Below, piece after piece: positions 8,613 through 16,534 of a stretch of DNA of 44,931 nt. The notes beneath the pieces are model-generated. The model had not been told where the DNA came from and searched no databases. It saw only the letters and a program-made list of their open reading frames with translations. Made by a program: the position numbers and the translations under genes. The DNA is from Nitriliruptoraceae bacterium (GTDB lineage Bacteria; Actinomycetota; Nitriliruptoria; Nitriliruptorales; Nitriliruptoraceae): assembly GCA_007133465.1 (NCBI GenBank), contig SLMP01000040.1, positions 1-44,931 on the forward strand, written 5' to 3'. The first letter of the stretch is position 1. Each line of letters starts with the position of its first letter.

Positions 8613-9542
8613 TCAGCCCTTGACGGCGCCTTCCATCGCGCCGGCGATCATCTGGCGGGAGAACAGCACGAAGGCGACGAGCAGCGGCACGACGCTCAGC
8701 AGCGTCCCCGCCATCACCATGCTGTAGTTGACGTAGTAGGTGTCGCTCAGCGTCCGTAGGGCGATCTGGATCGTGTGGTTCGACGGGGTGTTGCCGAGCA
8801 CGACCAGCGGCCAGAGGAAGTCGTTCCACGCGAACAGGAAGGTGTAGAGGCCGAGGACCGCGGCACCCGGCCGGACCGATGGCCAGACCACGTGGCGGAC
8901 GAGCCCGAAGATCGAGCAGCCGTCCATCCGCGCCGCCTCGAGCAGCTCGTCCGGAACCGACCCCGCCACGACCTGGCGCATCCAGAACACGCCGAAGGCG
9001 GTCACCAGCGACGGCACGATCACCGCGCGCAGCTCACCGACCCAGCCGAAGTTGCCCATCAAGATGAACAGCGGGATGAGCCCCAGCGTCTGCGGGACGA
9101 GCATCGTGCCGAGCACGAACGTGAACAGGCCCGTTCGTCCACGGAAGCGCATCTTCGCGAAGGCGAACCCGGCCATCGTGCTGAAGAACAGCACGGAGAG
9201 GGTGATCGCGGAAGCGACGATGAACGAGTTGCCGAGGGCCGAGACGAAGGGGACGCCTTCGATCGCGAGCCTCGCGTTGTCCAGGAAGTTCGGGCCAGGG
9301 ATGACCCGCGGCGGGAACTGGCTCATGATCGCGTTGCTGTTCGACGCGACCACGAACATCCAGTAGAAGGGGAACACCGAGACCAGCACGGCGATCGTCA
9401 GGATGACGTAGCGCCAGCCCGCGTTGCGTCGCCAGCTACGCCGGGCTCGCGTCAAGCGGGATTCGGGCGGCTCGTCCACGGTGGTCCGAGCCTCGGGGCG
9501 CACCGGGCTGACGGCGGCAGGGGTGGCGTCGAGGTTGGTCAT
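8613..9542 (-). CDS. ABC sugar importer permease (CebG-like)
   Basis: An inner-membrane permease of 309 residues, the second transmembrane subunit of a carbohydrate importer of the CUT1 type. After a cytoplasmic N-terminus there is a hydrophobic segment around residue 45, then the standard five-helix binding-protein-dependent transport domain. The EAA loop reads EAARMDGCSIFGLVRHVVWP, the contact point for the shared ATPase. The frame is open further upstream, but the ATG at 9542 overlaps the stop of the previous permease by four bases (ATGA), so translation is coupled. No ATPase gene is present; CUT1 importers of actinomycetes often share one encoded elsewhere (MsiK type). The substrate is probably a beta-glucan oligosaccharide, judged from neighbours. 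Confidence 0.9.
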   Translation of the reverse strand: MTNLDATPAAVSPVRPEARTTVDEPPESRLTRARRSWRRNAGWRYVILTIAVLVSVFPFYWMFVVASNSNAIMSQFPPRVIPGPNFLDNARLAIEGVPFVSALGNSFIVASAITLSVLFFSTMAGFAFAKMRFRGRTGLFTFVLGTMLVPQTLGLIPLFILMGNFGWVGELRAVIVPSLVTAFGVFWMRQVVAGSVPDELLEAARMDGCSIFGLVRHVVWPSVRPGAAVLGLYTFLFAWNDFLWPLVVLGNTPSNHTIQIALRTLSDTYYVNYSMVMAGTLLSVVPLLVAFVLFSRQMIAGAMEGAVKG

Positions 9543-10567
9543 CGGACGGCCTCCTTGCGCGCCGCGGCCTTCTTGCTCCTGCGCTCGGCACGGTTCTCGC
9601 GCCGGTCGAGCAACGCGTTGACCCCGAAGACGAGCCCCGCGGCCAGCGCCGACACCAGCACGAGGGTCCACGCGATCGCGGACGCGTAGCCGAACCGGAA
9701 GGGCTGCTGGAACGCCTGGCTGTAGAGGTAGAGCAGGATGGTCAGGTACTGGTTGTCGTTGCCGCCGCTCGTGCTCCCGGCGCCGGCACCGAACAGCAGC
9801 GGCTGCGCGAACAGCTGGAGCTGGCCGATGACCGACAGGACGGTCGCGAACAGGATCGCCGGACGCAGCAGCGGCAGCGAGATGCGCACGAAGCGCTGGA
9901 AGCGGCTCGCACCGTCGATGAGTGCCGCCTCGTAGTAGCTGAGCGGGATCGCCTGCATCGCAGCGAGGAAGATCAGGGTGTTGAAGCCGGTGAACTGCCA
10001 GTTGACCATCGAGGCGATGGCGATGTGAGAGGTGAGCCGGCCTGCGTGCCAGTTGATCGGTTCGAAGCCGACGAGCTGGATCACCGCGTTGATGAGCCCG
10101 TGCTGCCGGGCGAAGAGCGATTGGAACACGATCGCGATGGCCACGACCGAGGTGATGTTGGGCACCAGCAGGCTGCTGCGGAAGAAGTGGGACGCCTTGA
10201 GCAGCCGGTCGTTGAGGACCTCCGCCAGGATCAGCGCCATGATCATCTGAGGCACGGTCGACAGGACCATGATCGAGAAGGTGTTGCCGGTCGCCTTCCA
10301 GAACCGCGGGTCCTCCAGCAACCGGGTGTAGTTGCCGATGCCGGTGAACTCGTTCATGCCTCCAATCAGGCTCCAGTCGTGCAGGGAGACCCAGAAGGTG
10401 TAGACGAGGGTGAAGATGCCGAAGATGGAGAACAGGATGAAGAAGGGGGAGACGAACAGGTACGGGGCCCACGGCTCCTCGTGAGCCGGACCCGACCCGG
10501 ACTTGCGTCGCCGTCGGCGTTTCGGTTGGTCGTCGACCTTCGAGACGACCTCGGTCGTGGTACTCAC
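9539..10567 (-). CDS. ABC sugar importer permease (CebF-like)
   Basis: The first permease of the importer, 342 residues. It starts at GTG 10567, preceded by GGAGG with good spacing. The N-terminus is basic and cytoplasmic, then six hydrophobic segments follow. The EAA motif EAALIDGASRFQRFVRISLP marks the ATPase contact loop. It is cotranscribed with the binding-protein gene upstream, across a strong hairpin, and with the second permease downstream (4-bp overlap). Confidence 0.9.
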   Translation of the reverse strand: MSTTTEVVSKVDDQPKRRRRRKSGSGPAHEEPWAPYLFVSPFFILFSIFGIFTLVYTFWVSLHDWSLIGGMNEFTGIGNYTRLLEDPRFWKATGNTFSIMVLSTVPQMIMALILAEVLNDRLLKASHFFRSSLLVPNITSVVAIAIVFQSLFARQHGLINAVIQLVGFEPINWHAGRLTSHIAIASMVNWQFTGFNTLIFLAAMQAIPLSYYEAALIDGASRFQRFVRISLPLLRPAILFATVLSVIGQLQLFAQPLLFGAGAGSTSGGNDNQYLTILLYLYSQAFQQPFRFGYASAIAWTLVLVSALAAGLVFGVNALLDRRENRAERRSKKAAARKEAVR

Positions 10568-10618
10568 GGTCGTTCCCTCCTCGCCGCAAGCCGTGGGTGG
10601 CTGCGGGGCCAGCTCAGC

Positions 10619-10654
10619 GCGCCGGCTGAGGTCCGAACGGACCCCAGCCGGCGC
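10619..10654 (-). terminator. Strong hairpin between binding protein and permease genes
   Basis: A 16-bp stem with one mismatch (10619-10634 with 10639-10654) and a 4-nt loop sits between the two genes and lacks a U-run. Such intercistronic hairpins in ABC operons are known to lower permease expression relative to the binding protein, by partial termination or by stabilising the upstream mRNA. That role is inferred here. Confidence 0.5.
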
Positions 10655-10663
10655 ACCCGCCTG

Positions 10664-11995
10664 CTACAGGCCGAGCTCGCGGTTGATGTTCGCGATCGCG
10701 GATTCCCACGCCTCGTCCGGCGACTCGATGCCGTCGGAGACCCGGTTCAGGGCCTCACCGAACTCCGAGTTGATGAGGTTGTACTCGGGACCCACGTTCT
10801 GGGCGACGACGTCCAGGGCGTTGTCGGCGTAGATCTCACCGAGCGGCGCGTCGTTCAGGAACTCGCTCGAGAACTCGCGGATCTGCGGGGTGTCGTACAG
10901 CTCGGGCGTCGACGGGAAGTTGCCGGTGCCCTCGAAGACCCGCAGCTGCTGCTCGGGCGCGAGGATCCACGACATGAAGTCGTAGGCCTCTTGGGGGTGC
11001 TCGCTCTGCGCCGGGATGACCAGGTGCGAACCGCCCCAGTTCCCGCCGCCCTCCGGCACCGTCGCGACGTCCCAGTTGCCAGCCGTGTCGGGTGCCTGGT
11101 CCTCGATGTAGCCGCGCATCCACGCCGGGCAGGTCAGCACGGCGAAGTCGCCGTTGTTCATGCCCGCGTTCCACTCGGCGCTCCACGCCGGGGTCTTCGC
11201 GTCGATCTCTGCCTCGAGGGCGGAGATGACGACGTCCCAGGCGTACTGGACCTGCTCGGACTCCTCGAAGATGTACTCGCCGTTGCTGTCGTAGTAGGTG
11301 TCGGGCGACTGGTTCACGACCGCGTCCCAGAGCAGGCCCTCGTTGTCGATGAACGCACGACCGGTCGCGTCCGCGTACTGACGGCCGACGTCGATGTACT
11401 CCTCCCACGAGTTGGCCCACAGTGCGGAGACCTCGTCACGGTCGGTCGGCAGGCCCGCCTCGTCGAACAGGTCCGCGCGGTAGCAGATGGCCAGGCCGCC
11501 GACGTCGGTCGGCAGGCCGATGGTCGCCGAGCCGTCGAGCGTGGTCCCCTGCTCCCACTTCCAGTCGAGGTAGTCCTCCTGGATGTCGGCCGCGCCGTAG
11601 TCGAGGAGGTTGACGAAGGAGTCGGCCTGGTTGGTGAAGGCGCCGATGAAGGCGACCTCCGCGGCGGCGACGTCCGGCCCGCCGGTACCCGCTGCCAGCG
11701 AGGTGATCAACGCGTCGTGGTGCGCGTCGAACTCCTGCTGCAGCGTCTCGATGCGGATGTTCGGGTTGTCGTCCTCGTACTCCTCGATCAACTCGTCGTA
11801 GCCGAAGTTGCCGAAGGTCCACAGGTTCAGCGTGATCTGATCGCCGGAAGGTGCTGCCTCGGCGTCATCGGTGGTCTCGGTCGCGTCGGTGCTCTCGTCG
11901 GCGTCCCCGGTGGCCGGGGTGTTGTCGCCGCCGCCACAGGCGGCGAGCACGAGCGCCATCGCGGCGAGTGCCGCGATCGGTGCGTACTTCCTCAT
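10664..11995 (-). CDS. ABC sugar importer solute-binding lipoprotein (CebE-like)
   Basis: A lipid-anchored extracellular binding protein of 443 residues, solute-binding family 1. The frame runs up to 12127, but the ATG at 11995 follows a GAGGAGG ribosome site and starts a lipoprotein signal with lipobox LAAC, then an acidic Thr/Asp/Glu-rich linker (about residues 25-50). The C-terminal part shows the usual WESAIANINREL ending of maltose/cellobiose-type binding proteins. It heads the importer operon. Two CebR-type operators lie upstream, at 12113 and 12301. The ligand is inferred to be laminari- or cello-oligosaccharides. Confidence 0.9.
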   Translation of the reverse strand: MRKYAPIAALAAMALVLAACGGGDNTPATGDADESTDATETTDDAEAAPSGDQITLNLWTFGNFGYDELIEEYEDDNPNIRIETLQQEFDAHHDALITSLAAGTGGPDVAAAEVAFIGAFTNQADSFVNLLDYGAADIQEDYLDWKWEQGTTLDGSATIGLPTDVGGLAICYRADLFDEAGLPTDRDEVSALWANSWEEYIDVGRQYADATGRAFIDNEGLLWDAVVNQSPDTYYDSNGEYIFEESEQVQYAWDVVISALEAEIDAKTPAWSAEWNAGMNNGDFAVLTCPAWMRGYIEDQAPDTAGNWDVATVPEGGGNWGGSHLVIPAQSEHPQEAYDFMSWILAPEQQLRVFEGTGNFPSTPELYDTPQIREFSSEFLNDAPLGEIYADNALDVVAQNVGPEYNLINSEFGEALNRVSDGIESPDEAWESAIANINRELGL

Positions 11996-12112
11996 CGTCT
12001 TGCATCCTCCTCGCGGGCTGCCCCGCGATCGTCGGTCTCCGGGCCGATGTGATCGCCGACCCGTCGTCTGGCACGTGATGCCTGCAGGAGCACCACTGCC
12101 GATTCTCCTGCT

Positions 12113-12126
12113 TGGGAGCGCTCCCA
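12113..12126. promoter_or_regulatory. CebR/CelR-type LacI operator
   Basis: A perfect TGGGAGCGCTCCCA, 118 bp upstream of the binding-protein start. It is the promoter-distal member of the pair controlling the importer operon. Confidence 0.85.
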
Positions 12127-12300
12127 CCTTACTCGTGTGTCTCCGTCACGTTTCCCTATCGGCCTATCCTCCTCGATCGGGATCGTGGTTCTCGGAAGTT
12201 CAAGGGGGTCCATGCCGCCGTTCTGCCTGCTTCGCCGGACCGAGCCAGCGCTACCCCGGGCCCTCTCGCCTGGCCGTCCAGCGACCACCAGGGCGGAACT

Positions 12301-12314
12301 CGGGAGCGCTCCCA
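12301..12314. promoter_or_regulatory. CebR/CelR-type LacI operator (one arm end changed)
   Basis: CGGGAGCGCTCCCA keeps the 12-bp palindromic core and differs from the perfect operator in one outer base. It begins 4 bp downstream of the candidate -10 of the importer promoter, a typical repressor position. Confidence 0.8.
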
Positions 12315-12317
12315 AAT

Positions 12318-12346
12318 TGAGTACAGAAGATCGGCCCCCGCGTCAC
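12318..12346 (-). promoter_or_regulatory. Candidate promoter of the importer operon
   Basis: On the minus strand, GTGACG (12341-12346) and TACTCA (12318-12323) are separated by 17 bp and sit directly ahead of the operator at 12301-12314. The -35 overlaps the end of the regulator gene. Confidence 0.45.
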
Positions 12347-13374
12347 GCCGAAACCTCCTGTGCGCGCCGCGGGACGCTGGACTCCCGCACCACGAGACTC
12401 GTCGGCAACTCCACGCGTCGCGCGGGCGCGCTCGGGTCCTGGATGCGCTCGAGGAGCAGCGCTACCGCCTCCGTGCCGGCCTGCTCGACCTCTTGCCGGA
12501 TGGTCGTGAGCGGGGGGCGTGCGAGACGCGCCGGCGGCAGATCGTCGAACCCCACGAGTGCGACGTCGTCGGGGACGGACAGGCCCGCCTCCCCGAGCGC
12601 CCGCAGCACGCCGAGCGCCATCCGGTCGGAGAACGCGAAGATCGCGTCAGGCCCTCGCGCGAGCAGCCGCTTCGCGGCGTCGTGGGCGGCATCGTCGGTG
12701 AAGTCGGCCTCGACCACCAGGTCCGGCTGCAGCGGCTGGCCCGCCGCGGCGAGCGCGCGCTCGAAGGCCCGGAACCGGGTGGCCGCCGCGCCACTACGCA
12801 TCGGGCCGGTCACCGTACCGATCCGCTGACGGCCGAGGCTCAAGAGGTGCTCGGCAGCGAGAGCTGCGCCGCCGTGGTTGTCGGCATCGACGGTTGGGAT
12901 GTCCGGGTTGCTGACCTCTCCGACGACCACGAGCGGGACGCCCGCCTCGGTGAGCTGCCAGAGCAGGGGGTCGTCGGCATAGGTCGCGGTGATGACGAGC
13001 CCGTCGACGAGCTTGGTCCGCAACAACCGGGAGGGAAGCAGGTCGTGGTCGTGCGTCGACTCGAAGAGGAAGAGCGAGAGCGTCTGGTCGCGATCGTTGC
13101 ACGCCCGCGAGACGCCCTGGACGAGAGCGGCGAAGTACGGGTCGCTGAAGACCTGCGCCGTCGTCTGGCGGATCGCGAGCCCGAGGATGCGCGAGCGCTG
13201 ACCGGCGAGGGTGCGGGCTGCGGCGTGGGGCACGAACCCCGTGAGCTCCACGACGTCGAGCACCCGCTTCCGGATCTCCGGACGCACGCCGTCCTGCCCG
13301 TTGATCACGCGCGACGCGGTCGAGCGCGAGACGCCAGCGAGCTCAGCGACCCGCTCAAGCGTGAGCCTCGCCAT
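12343..13374 (-). CDS. LacI-family transcriptional repressor (CebR/CelR-like)
   Basis: A 343-residue LacI/GalR regulator. The N-terminal helix-turn-helix reads LTLERVAELAGVSRSTASRVINGQ, followed by the hinge helix that contacts the operator centre and a periplasmic-binding-protein-like sugar domain (about residues 60-335). The ATG at 13374 puts the HTH at the extreme N-terminus, as usual; the open frame to 13428 runs over a probable operator. The family binds TGGGAGCGCTCCCA in CebR and CelR, and copies of that palindrome lie before this gene, the importer and the GH16 gene, so local repression and autoregulation are likely. The inducer is probably a beta-glucan disaccharide or oligosaccharide. 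Cellobiose, used by known CebR/CelR, cannot be excluded. Confidence 0.88.
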   Translation of the reverse strand: MARLTLERVAELAGVSRSTASRVINGQDGVRPEIRKRVLDVVELTGFVPHAAARTLAGQRSRILGLAIRQTTAQVFSDPYFAALVQGVSRACNDRDQTLSLFLFESTHDHDLLPSRLLRTKLVDGLVITATYADDPLLWQLTEAGVPLVVVGEVSNPDIPTVDADNHGGAALAAEHLLSLGRQRIGTVTGPMRSGAAATRFRAFERALAAAGQPLQPDLVVEADFTDDAAHDAAKRLLARGPDAIFAFSDRMALGVLRALGEAGLSVPDDVALVGFDDLPPARLARPPLTTIRQEVEQAGTEAVALLLERIQDPSAPARRVELPTSLVVRESSVPRRAQEVSA

Positions 13375-13391
13375 GCGAATGGACCCTTTCC

Positions 13392-13405
13392 TGGGAACGC
13401 TCCCT
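13392..13405. promoter_or_regulatory. Degenerate LacI operator upstream of the regulator gene
   Basis: TGGGAACGCTCCCT matches the consensus at 12 of 14 positions and lies 17 bp upstream of the regulator's ATG, pointing to autoregulation with weaker affinity. Confidence 0.6.
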
Positions 13406-13433
13406 GTTCGGAAGACTGATCCCTCCAACCGTC

Positions 13434-13445
13434 GAAAACGCTTTC
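13434..13445. promoter_or_regulatory. Second LacI-type imperfect palindrome
   Basis: GAAAACGCTTTC has a central CG and near-symmetric arms, like operators of the wider LacI family. It differs from the TGGGAGCGCTCCCA class and might be read by another regulator. Confidence 0.3.
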
Positions 13446-13491
13446 TTGGAGCGCTTTGAGCTTGCTCCGCCGCGCTTCGTGGTCAAGTTTC

Positions 13492-13505
13492 TGGGACCGC
13501 TCCCA
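13492..13505. promoter_or_regulatory. Near-perfect LacI operator, distal
   Basis: TGGGACCGCTCCCA differs from consensus in one base. It lies 100 bp (centre to centre) from the operator at 13392, between the heliorhodopsin stop and the regulator start. Confidence 0.65.
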
Positions 13506-13652
13506 GGCGCACACCCTCTCGCAACCGCCCGCCGCCGTCAAGAGCGCGTGCACGATCCGTGCGCTCGCCGCACTCCCAGGGGCGCAAGCGCGCACCGCCC
13601 GGGGGCCGAGGTCGGGTCGCGTCGGCCCGCCTGGCGTGGGCGAGCACGGTCG

Positions 13653-14435
13653 TCAGTCCGCCAGCGACCCGCCGAAGATCTGCCACGCCAACGCGGATTT
13701 CGCGGCGAGGCTGAGCACGAGGTAGGCCTTCTCCCCGTAGGCGTAGTCCCGCCAGGGACCGACACCGCGGTACTGCAACCACTGGTTCAGGCCGAAGCTC
13801 ATGAAGAACAGGAACAGCGACACGTAGATCCCGATGACGAACCCCGGGATCTCCTTTGCACCGACGAGGTTGACCGTCATGGCGGCCCACGGCGCGAGTC
13901 CGACCAGCGTCCCGAACCAGAACGGCAGCATCGTCGTCGTCGAGCGTCCGGGCGGGTTCATCAGTTCCTGGACCCACCCGAACAGGATCATGGCGACGTT
14001 GGCGCCAACGATCGCGATCACGGCCGTGATCCCGGTGATGCCGAAGTAGAACGCGATGAGCAGCACCATGACGGTCGCGCTGAACGAGTACTCGACCCAA
14101 CGGAACCGGTTGATCCCGCGGCGCAGATCGCGCTCGTAGGTGTCGCGCGCGACCGTCGCGGTCAGCAGATGGTCGAGGGCGGCGAGCCCGAGGAACACGC
14201 CGATCGCCACCCCGATCCGCACGTCGAACAGCGACTCCGGGGCCGGCACCTCCGTACCCGGTGGTCCGGCCGGGAAGGACGAGGTGACCGTGATCGCGAA
14301 GTCGCTGGCGAGCACCACGATCGCGACCGCCTGCACCAGGTGCAGCGCGGTCAGTGCCAGGTTCCAGCGGCGCAGCCCAGCGAGCCGCTCACGGGTCACG
14401 CCACTCGCGGTGGCCTCGGTGGACGGGGTGGACAT
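13653..14435 (-). CDS. Heliorhodopsin (retinal-binding photoreceptor)
   Basis: A seven-helix membrane protein of 260 residues. The last helix carries SLAAKSALAWQIF, with Lys246 as the retinal Schiff-base lysine of heliorhodopsins. The third helix carries RWVEYSFSAT, with Glu115 at the place of the Glu counterion (Glu107 in HeR 48C12). The first helix has LTALHLVQAVAIVVLA, also typical. Type-1 rhodopsin pump motifs such as DTD are absent. Heliorhodopsins sit inverted in the membrane (N-terminus inside), have slow photocycles and are thought to signal or modulate enzymes. The ATG at 14435 follows GGAGGAG; the open frame to 14498 has no such site. It lies upstream of the LacI gene on the same strand and divergent from a baeRF gene. 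No retinal biosynthesis gene is in the window. Confidence 0.92.
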   Translation of the reverse strand: MSTPSTEATASGVTRERLAGLRRWNLALTALHLVQAVAIVVLASDFAITVTSSFPAGPPGTEVPAPESLFDVRIGVAIGVFLGLAALDHLLTATVARDTYERDLRRGINRFRWVEYSFSATVMVLLIAFYFGITGITAVIAIVGANVAMILFGWVQELMNPPGRSTTTMLPFWFGTLVGLAPWAAMTVNLVGAKEIPGFVIGIYVSLFLFFMSFGLNQWLQYRGVGPWRDYAYGEKAYLVLSLAAKSALAWQIFGGSLAD

Positions 14436-14580
14436 CAGCTCTCCTCCAGCGACGAGCGGCCGGCCTCGCGAGGCGGACCGTTGACGGATGGCGAACACCC
14501 TGGTCTCGTCGTCGGTCCTCGGACCTCCTGACGATACCGGCGGCGCGGTCCCGGACAGCTCAGGCCGCGCACCGTCCCCG

Positions 14581-14609
14581 TTGACATCGATCGCCCGGCC
14601 GGGGACAGT
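14581..14609 (+). promoter_or_regulatory. Candidate promoter of the baeRF gene
   Basis: Consensus -35 TTGACA (14581-14586) and GACAGT (14604-14609), 17 bp apart, lie 53 bp ahead of the ATG at 14663. Confidence 0.5.
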
Positions 14610-14662
14610 CCGCTCGCTCCGACGCCCGGATCCGTTCCCGACCTCCTGCCCGAGGAACCGCC

Positions 14663-15733
14663 ATGCTGCTCGACCGACTCCGTGCCCACACCGGCCAGCC
14701 GACGGTCACGTTGACCGCCCCGGGCGATGACCTGCCCCGCGTCCGCGACGCCCTGACGACGACCGTGGGCAACCTGCTGCGCGACGCCGCGGCCGCGATC
14801 GAGGCGCACGAGGACCTCGATCGCGACGAGCGTGCGCGGCTCCTCGACCAGCTGCCGACCGCCGAGGACCTGGCGGGACGCATCCCCCCGCGCCACGGGG
14901 TGTGGCTGGCGGTCAGCGCGGAGCTCGGGCAGACGCTGGTGCCGCTGTCGCCGGGGGTCCGGGTAACCGAACAGGTGGTGGTCGACCACCAGGCGGCCCT
15001 GCTGCGCCCGCTGCTCGAGCACGAGCAGCAGCCCCGGGAGCTGCTCGTCCTCACCCTGTCGGACGACGCGAGCGACCTGGCGGTCCTCGGCGTCGACGAG
15101 CGTGCGCTCACCTCCGTCGGCGAGCCGTTCCCCTTCGCGTTCGGTGGCGACGACGCAGGGGTGCAGGCGCGCGATGCAGGGAGTCGTCAGCGGGACGAAC
15201 GCCGCCGCCACCACTGGCGGCGGGTCGCCGGCAGCGCCCACGAGGTCGTGGCGGCCAGGGACGTGCCGGTGGTCACCGTCGGGGTGGAGCGCAACCAGGC
15301 GTTCCTGCGTGAGGTCTCCGCGTGGCCGGAGGAGCTCGCGGTGCCGGTGGTCGCGAGTCCGGACGCGTTGTCGCGGGCAGAGCTGATCGACCGCGTCATC
15401 GAGGCCGCCGAGGACCACCTCGACCGCAGGACCGCCGACGTGCGCCGGCTCGTTGCCGACCGCACCGACGCGGGCCGCATCGCCACGGGGCTGACCGACC
15501 TCCACGCCGCCGCCGTGGCCGGCCGGGTGGAGCTGCTCGTGCTGGTCGACGGCCCGCCGATGTCCGGCTACCTGACCCCGACGGGCCACCTCGTCGCGCA
15601 GGACCCGGGCGATGCGACTCCCGTGCCCGACGTGTACGCCCTCGGGGTCGCCGAGGTGGCGCGTCGCGGCGGCGAGGTGTTCCTCGCGCCGGAGGGCGCG
15701 TTCGACGCGCCGCTCGCGACGTTGCGCTGGTGA
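14663..15733 (+). CDS. Bacterial eRF1-like (baeRF family) protein
   Basis: A soluble 356-residue protein resembling the bacterial archaeo-eukaryotic release factor families. It has an alpha/beta N-terminal part with a helical stretch (about 20-80), a middle RNase-H-like part around 'ELLVLTLSDDASDLAVL' and a C-terminal L7Ae/eRF1-domain-3-like part beginning near residue 280 with 'GRVELLVLVDGPP'. No GGQ peptidyl-hydrolysis motif is visible, as in many baeRFs, which were proposed to act on stalled or hibernating ribosomes; the function is not settled. The ATG follows GAGGAACC. It is divergent from heliorhodopsin and may share stress or light control with it. Family assignment is from overall pattern only. 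Confidence 0.6.
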   Translation: MLLDRLRAHTGQPTVTLTAPGDDLPRVRDALTTTVGNLLRDAAAAIEAHEDLDRDERARLLDQLPTAEDLAGRIPPRHGVWLAVSAELGQTLVPLSPGVRVTEQVVVDHQAALLRPLLEHEQQPRELLVLTLSDDASDLAVLGVDERALTSVGEPFPFAFGGDDAGVQARDAGSRQRDERRRHHWRRVAGSAHEVVAARDVPVVTVGVERNQAFLREVSAWPEELAVPVVASPDALSRAELIDRVIEAAEDHLDRRTADVRRLVADRTDAGRIATGLTDLHAAAVAGRVELLVLVDGPPMSGYLTPTGHLVAQDPGDATPVPDVYALGVAEVARRGGEVFLAPEGAFDAPLATLRW

Positions 15734-15770
15734 CGACCACGGACCGCACGCGGCGGGTACGCGTGCCGGT

Positions 15771-16526
15771 TCAGGCGCCGTGCGTCAGCAGCCACGCGGT
15801 GAGCGCCGCCTGCCGCTCGTCGAGCCCGGACCCGGGGTACGGCCCCTGGTCCAGATCGCCGACGATGTGTCCGTCGATCATGTACAGCACCCGGCTGGTG
15901 CGAGCGGCCACCTTGGGGTCGTGGGTGACGAGCAGGATGGTGGTGCCCTCGCGATTGAGCTCACCGAGGATGTCCATGATCTCCGCGGCTGCCGTCGAGT
16001 CGAGCGCGCCGGTGGGCTCGTCCCCCAGCAGGATCGTCGGACGGTTGATGAGCGCCCGGCAGATCCCCACCCGCTGGAGCTGGCCGCCCGACACCTCGGA
16101 GACGTCCCGGTCCGCCAACTCGGCGACGCCGGTGCGTTCCATCAACGCCAGCGCCCGCTCGTTGAGCTCGTGACGGGTGCCGAGCCCGGCGAGGTACGCC
16201 GGCAGGACGACGTTGTCGAGCAGACACAGGTTCTTCAGCAGGTAGACGTGCTGGAAGATGAACCCCATCGTCGTGAGCCGGAGGCGCGCCAGCTCCTTCG
16301 GCTTCAGCGTGCCGAGCTCCTGCCCGGCGAAGGCCACGCTGCCCGAGGTCATCGTGTCCATGCCGCTGAGGTTGTAGAGCAGCGTGGACTTGCCCGAGCC
16401 GGACGGCCCCATGACCGCGACGAACTCACCGTCGCGGATCGCGAGGTCCAGGCCCTGCAGCACGGTCTGGCCGTCGAAGGCCTTGGTCAGTCCACGCGCA
16501 TCGAGGACAGCGGTTGCGGCGGTCAT
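15771..16526 (-). CDS. MacB/LolD-type ABC transporter ATPase
   Basis: The ATPase of a mechanotransmission-type ABC system, 251 residues. Walker A is GPSGSGKST (40-48), the Q-loop lies in FQHVYLL (about 91-97), the signature is VSGGQ (145-149), Walker B is ILLGDE with Glu170, and the H-loop is THDP with His202. The family partners with FtsX-domain permeases, here encoded just upstream (8-bp gap). The ATG at 16526 is chosen because the ABC domain starts there; the much longer open frame upstream is a shadow of the permease gene. Confidence 0.92.
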   Translation of the reverse strand: MTAATAVLDARGLTKAFDGQTVLQGLDLAIRDGEFVAVMGPSGSGKSTLLYNLSGMDTMTSGSVAFAGQELGTLKPKELARLRLTTMGFIFQHVYLLKNLCLLDNVVLPAYLAGLGTRHELNERALALMERTGVAELADRDVSEVSGGQLQRVGICRALINRPTILLGDEPTGALDSTAAAEIMDILGELNREGTTILLVTHDPKVAARTSRVLYMIDGHIVGDLDQGPYPGSGLDERQAALTAWLLTHGA

Positions 16527-16534
16527 GGCGATCC

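Larger units (their letters stand above)
11996..12342. other. Regulatory region between importer operon and LacI gene
   Basis: These 347 bases hold no gene. They carry two LacI-type operators 188 bp apart (centre to centre) and a candidate promoter overlapping the regulator's stop codon, listed separately. Confidence 0.75.

Noticed and set aside
8613-10589. A single 658-residue fused permease
   Set aside because: The first 340 codons are an Arg/His-rich shadow of the upstream permease; the real gene starts at the overlapping ATG 9542.
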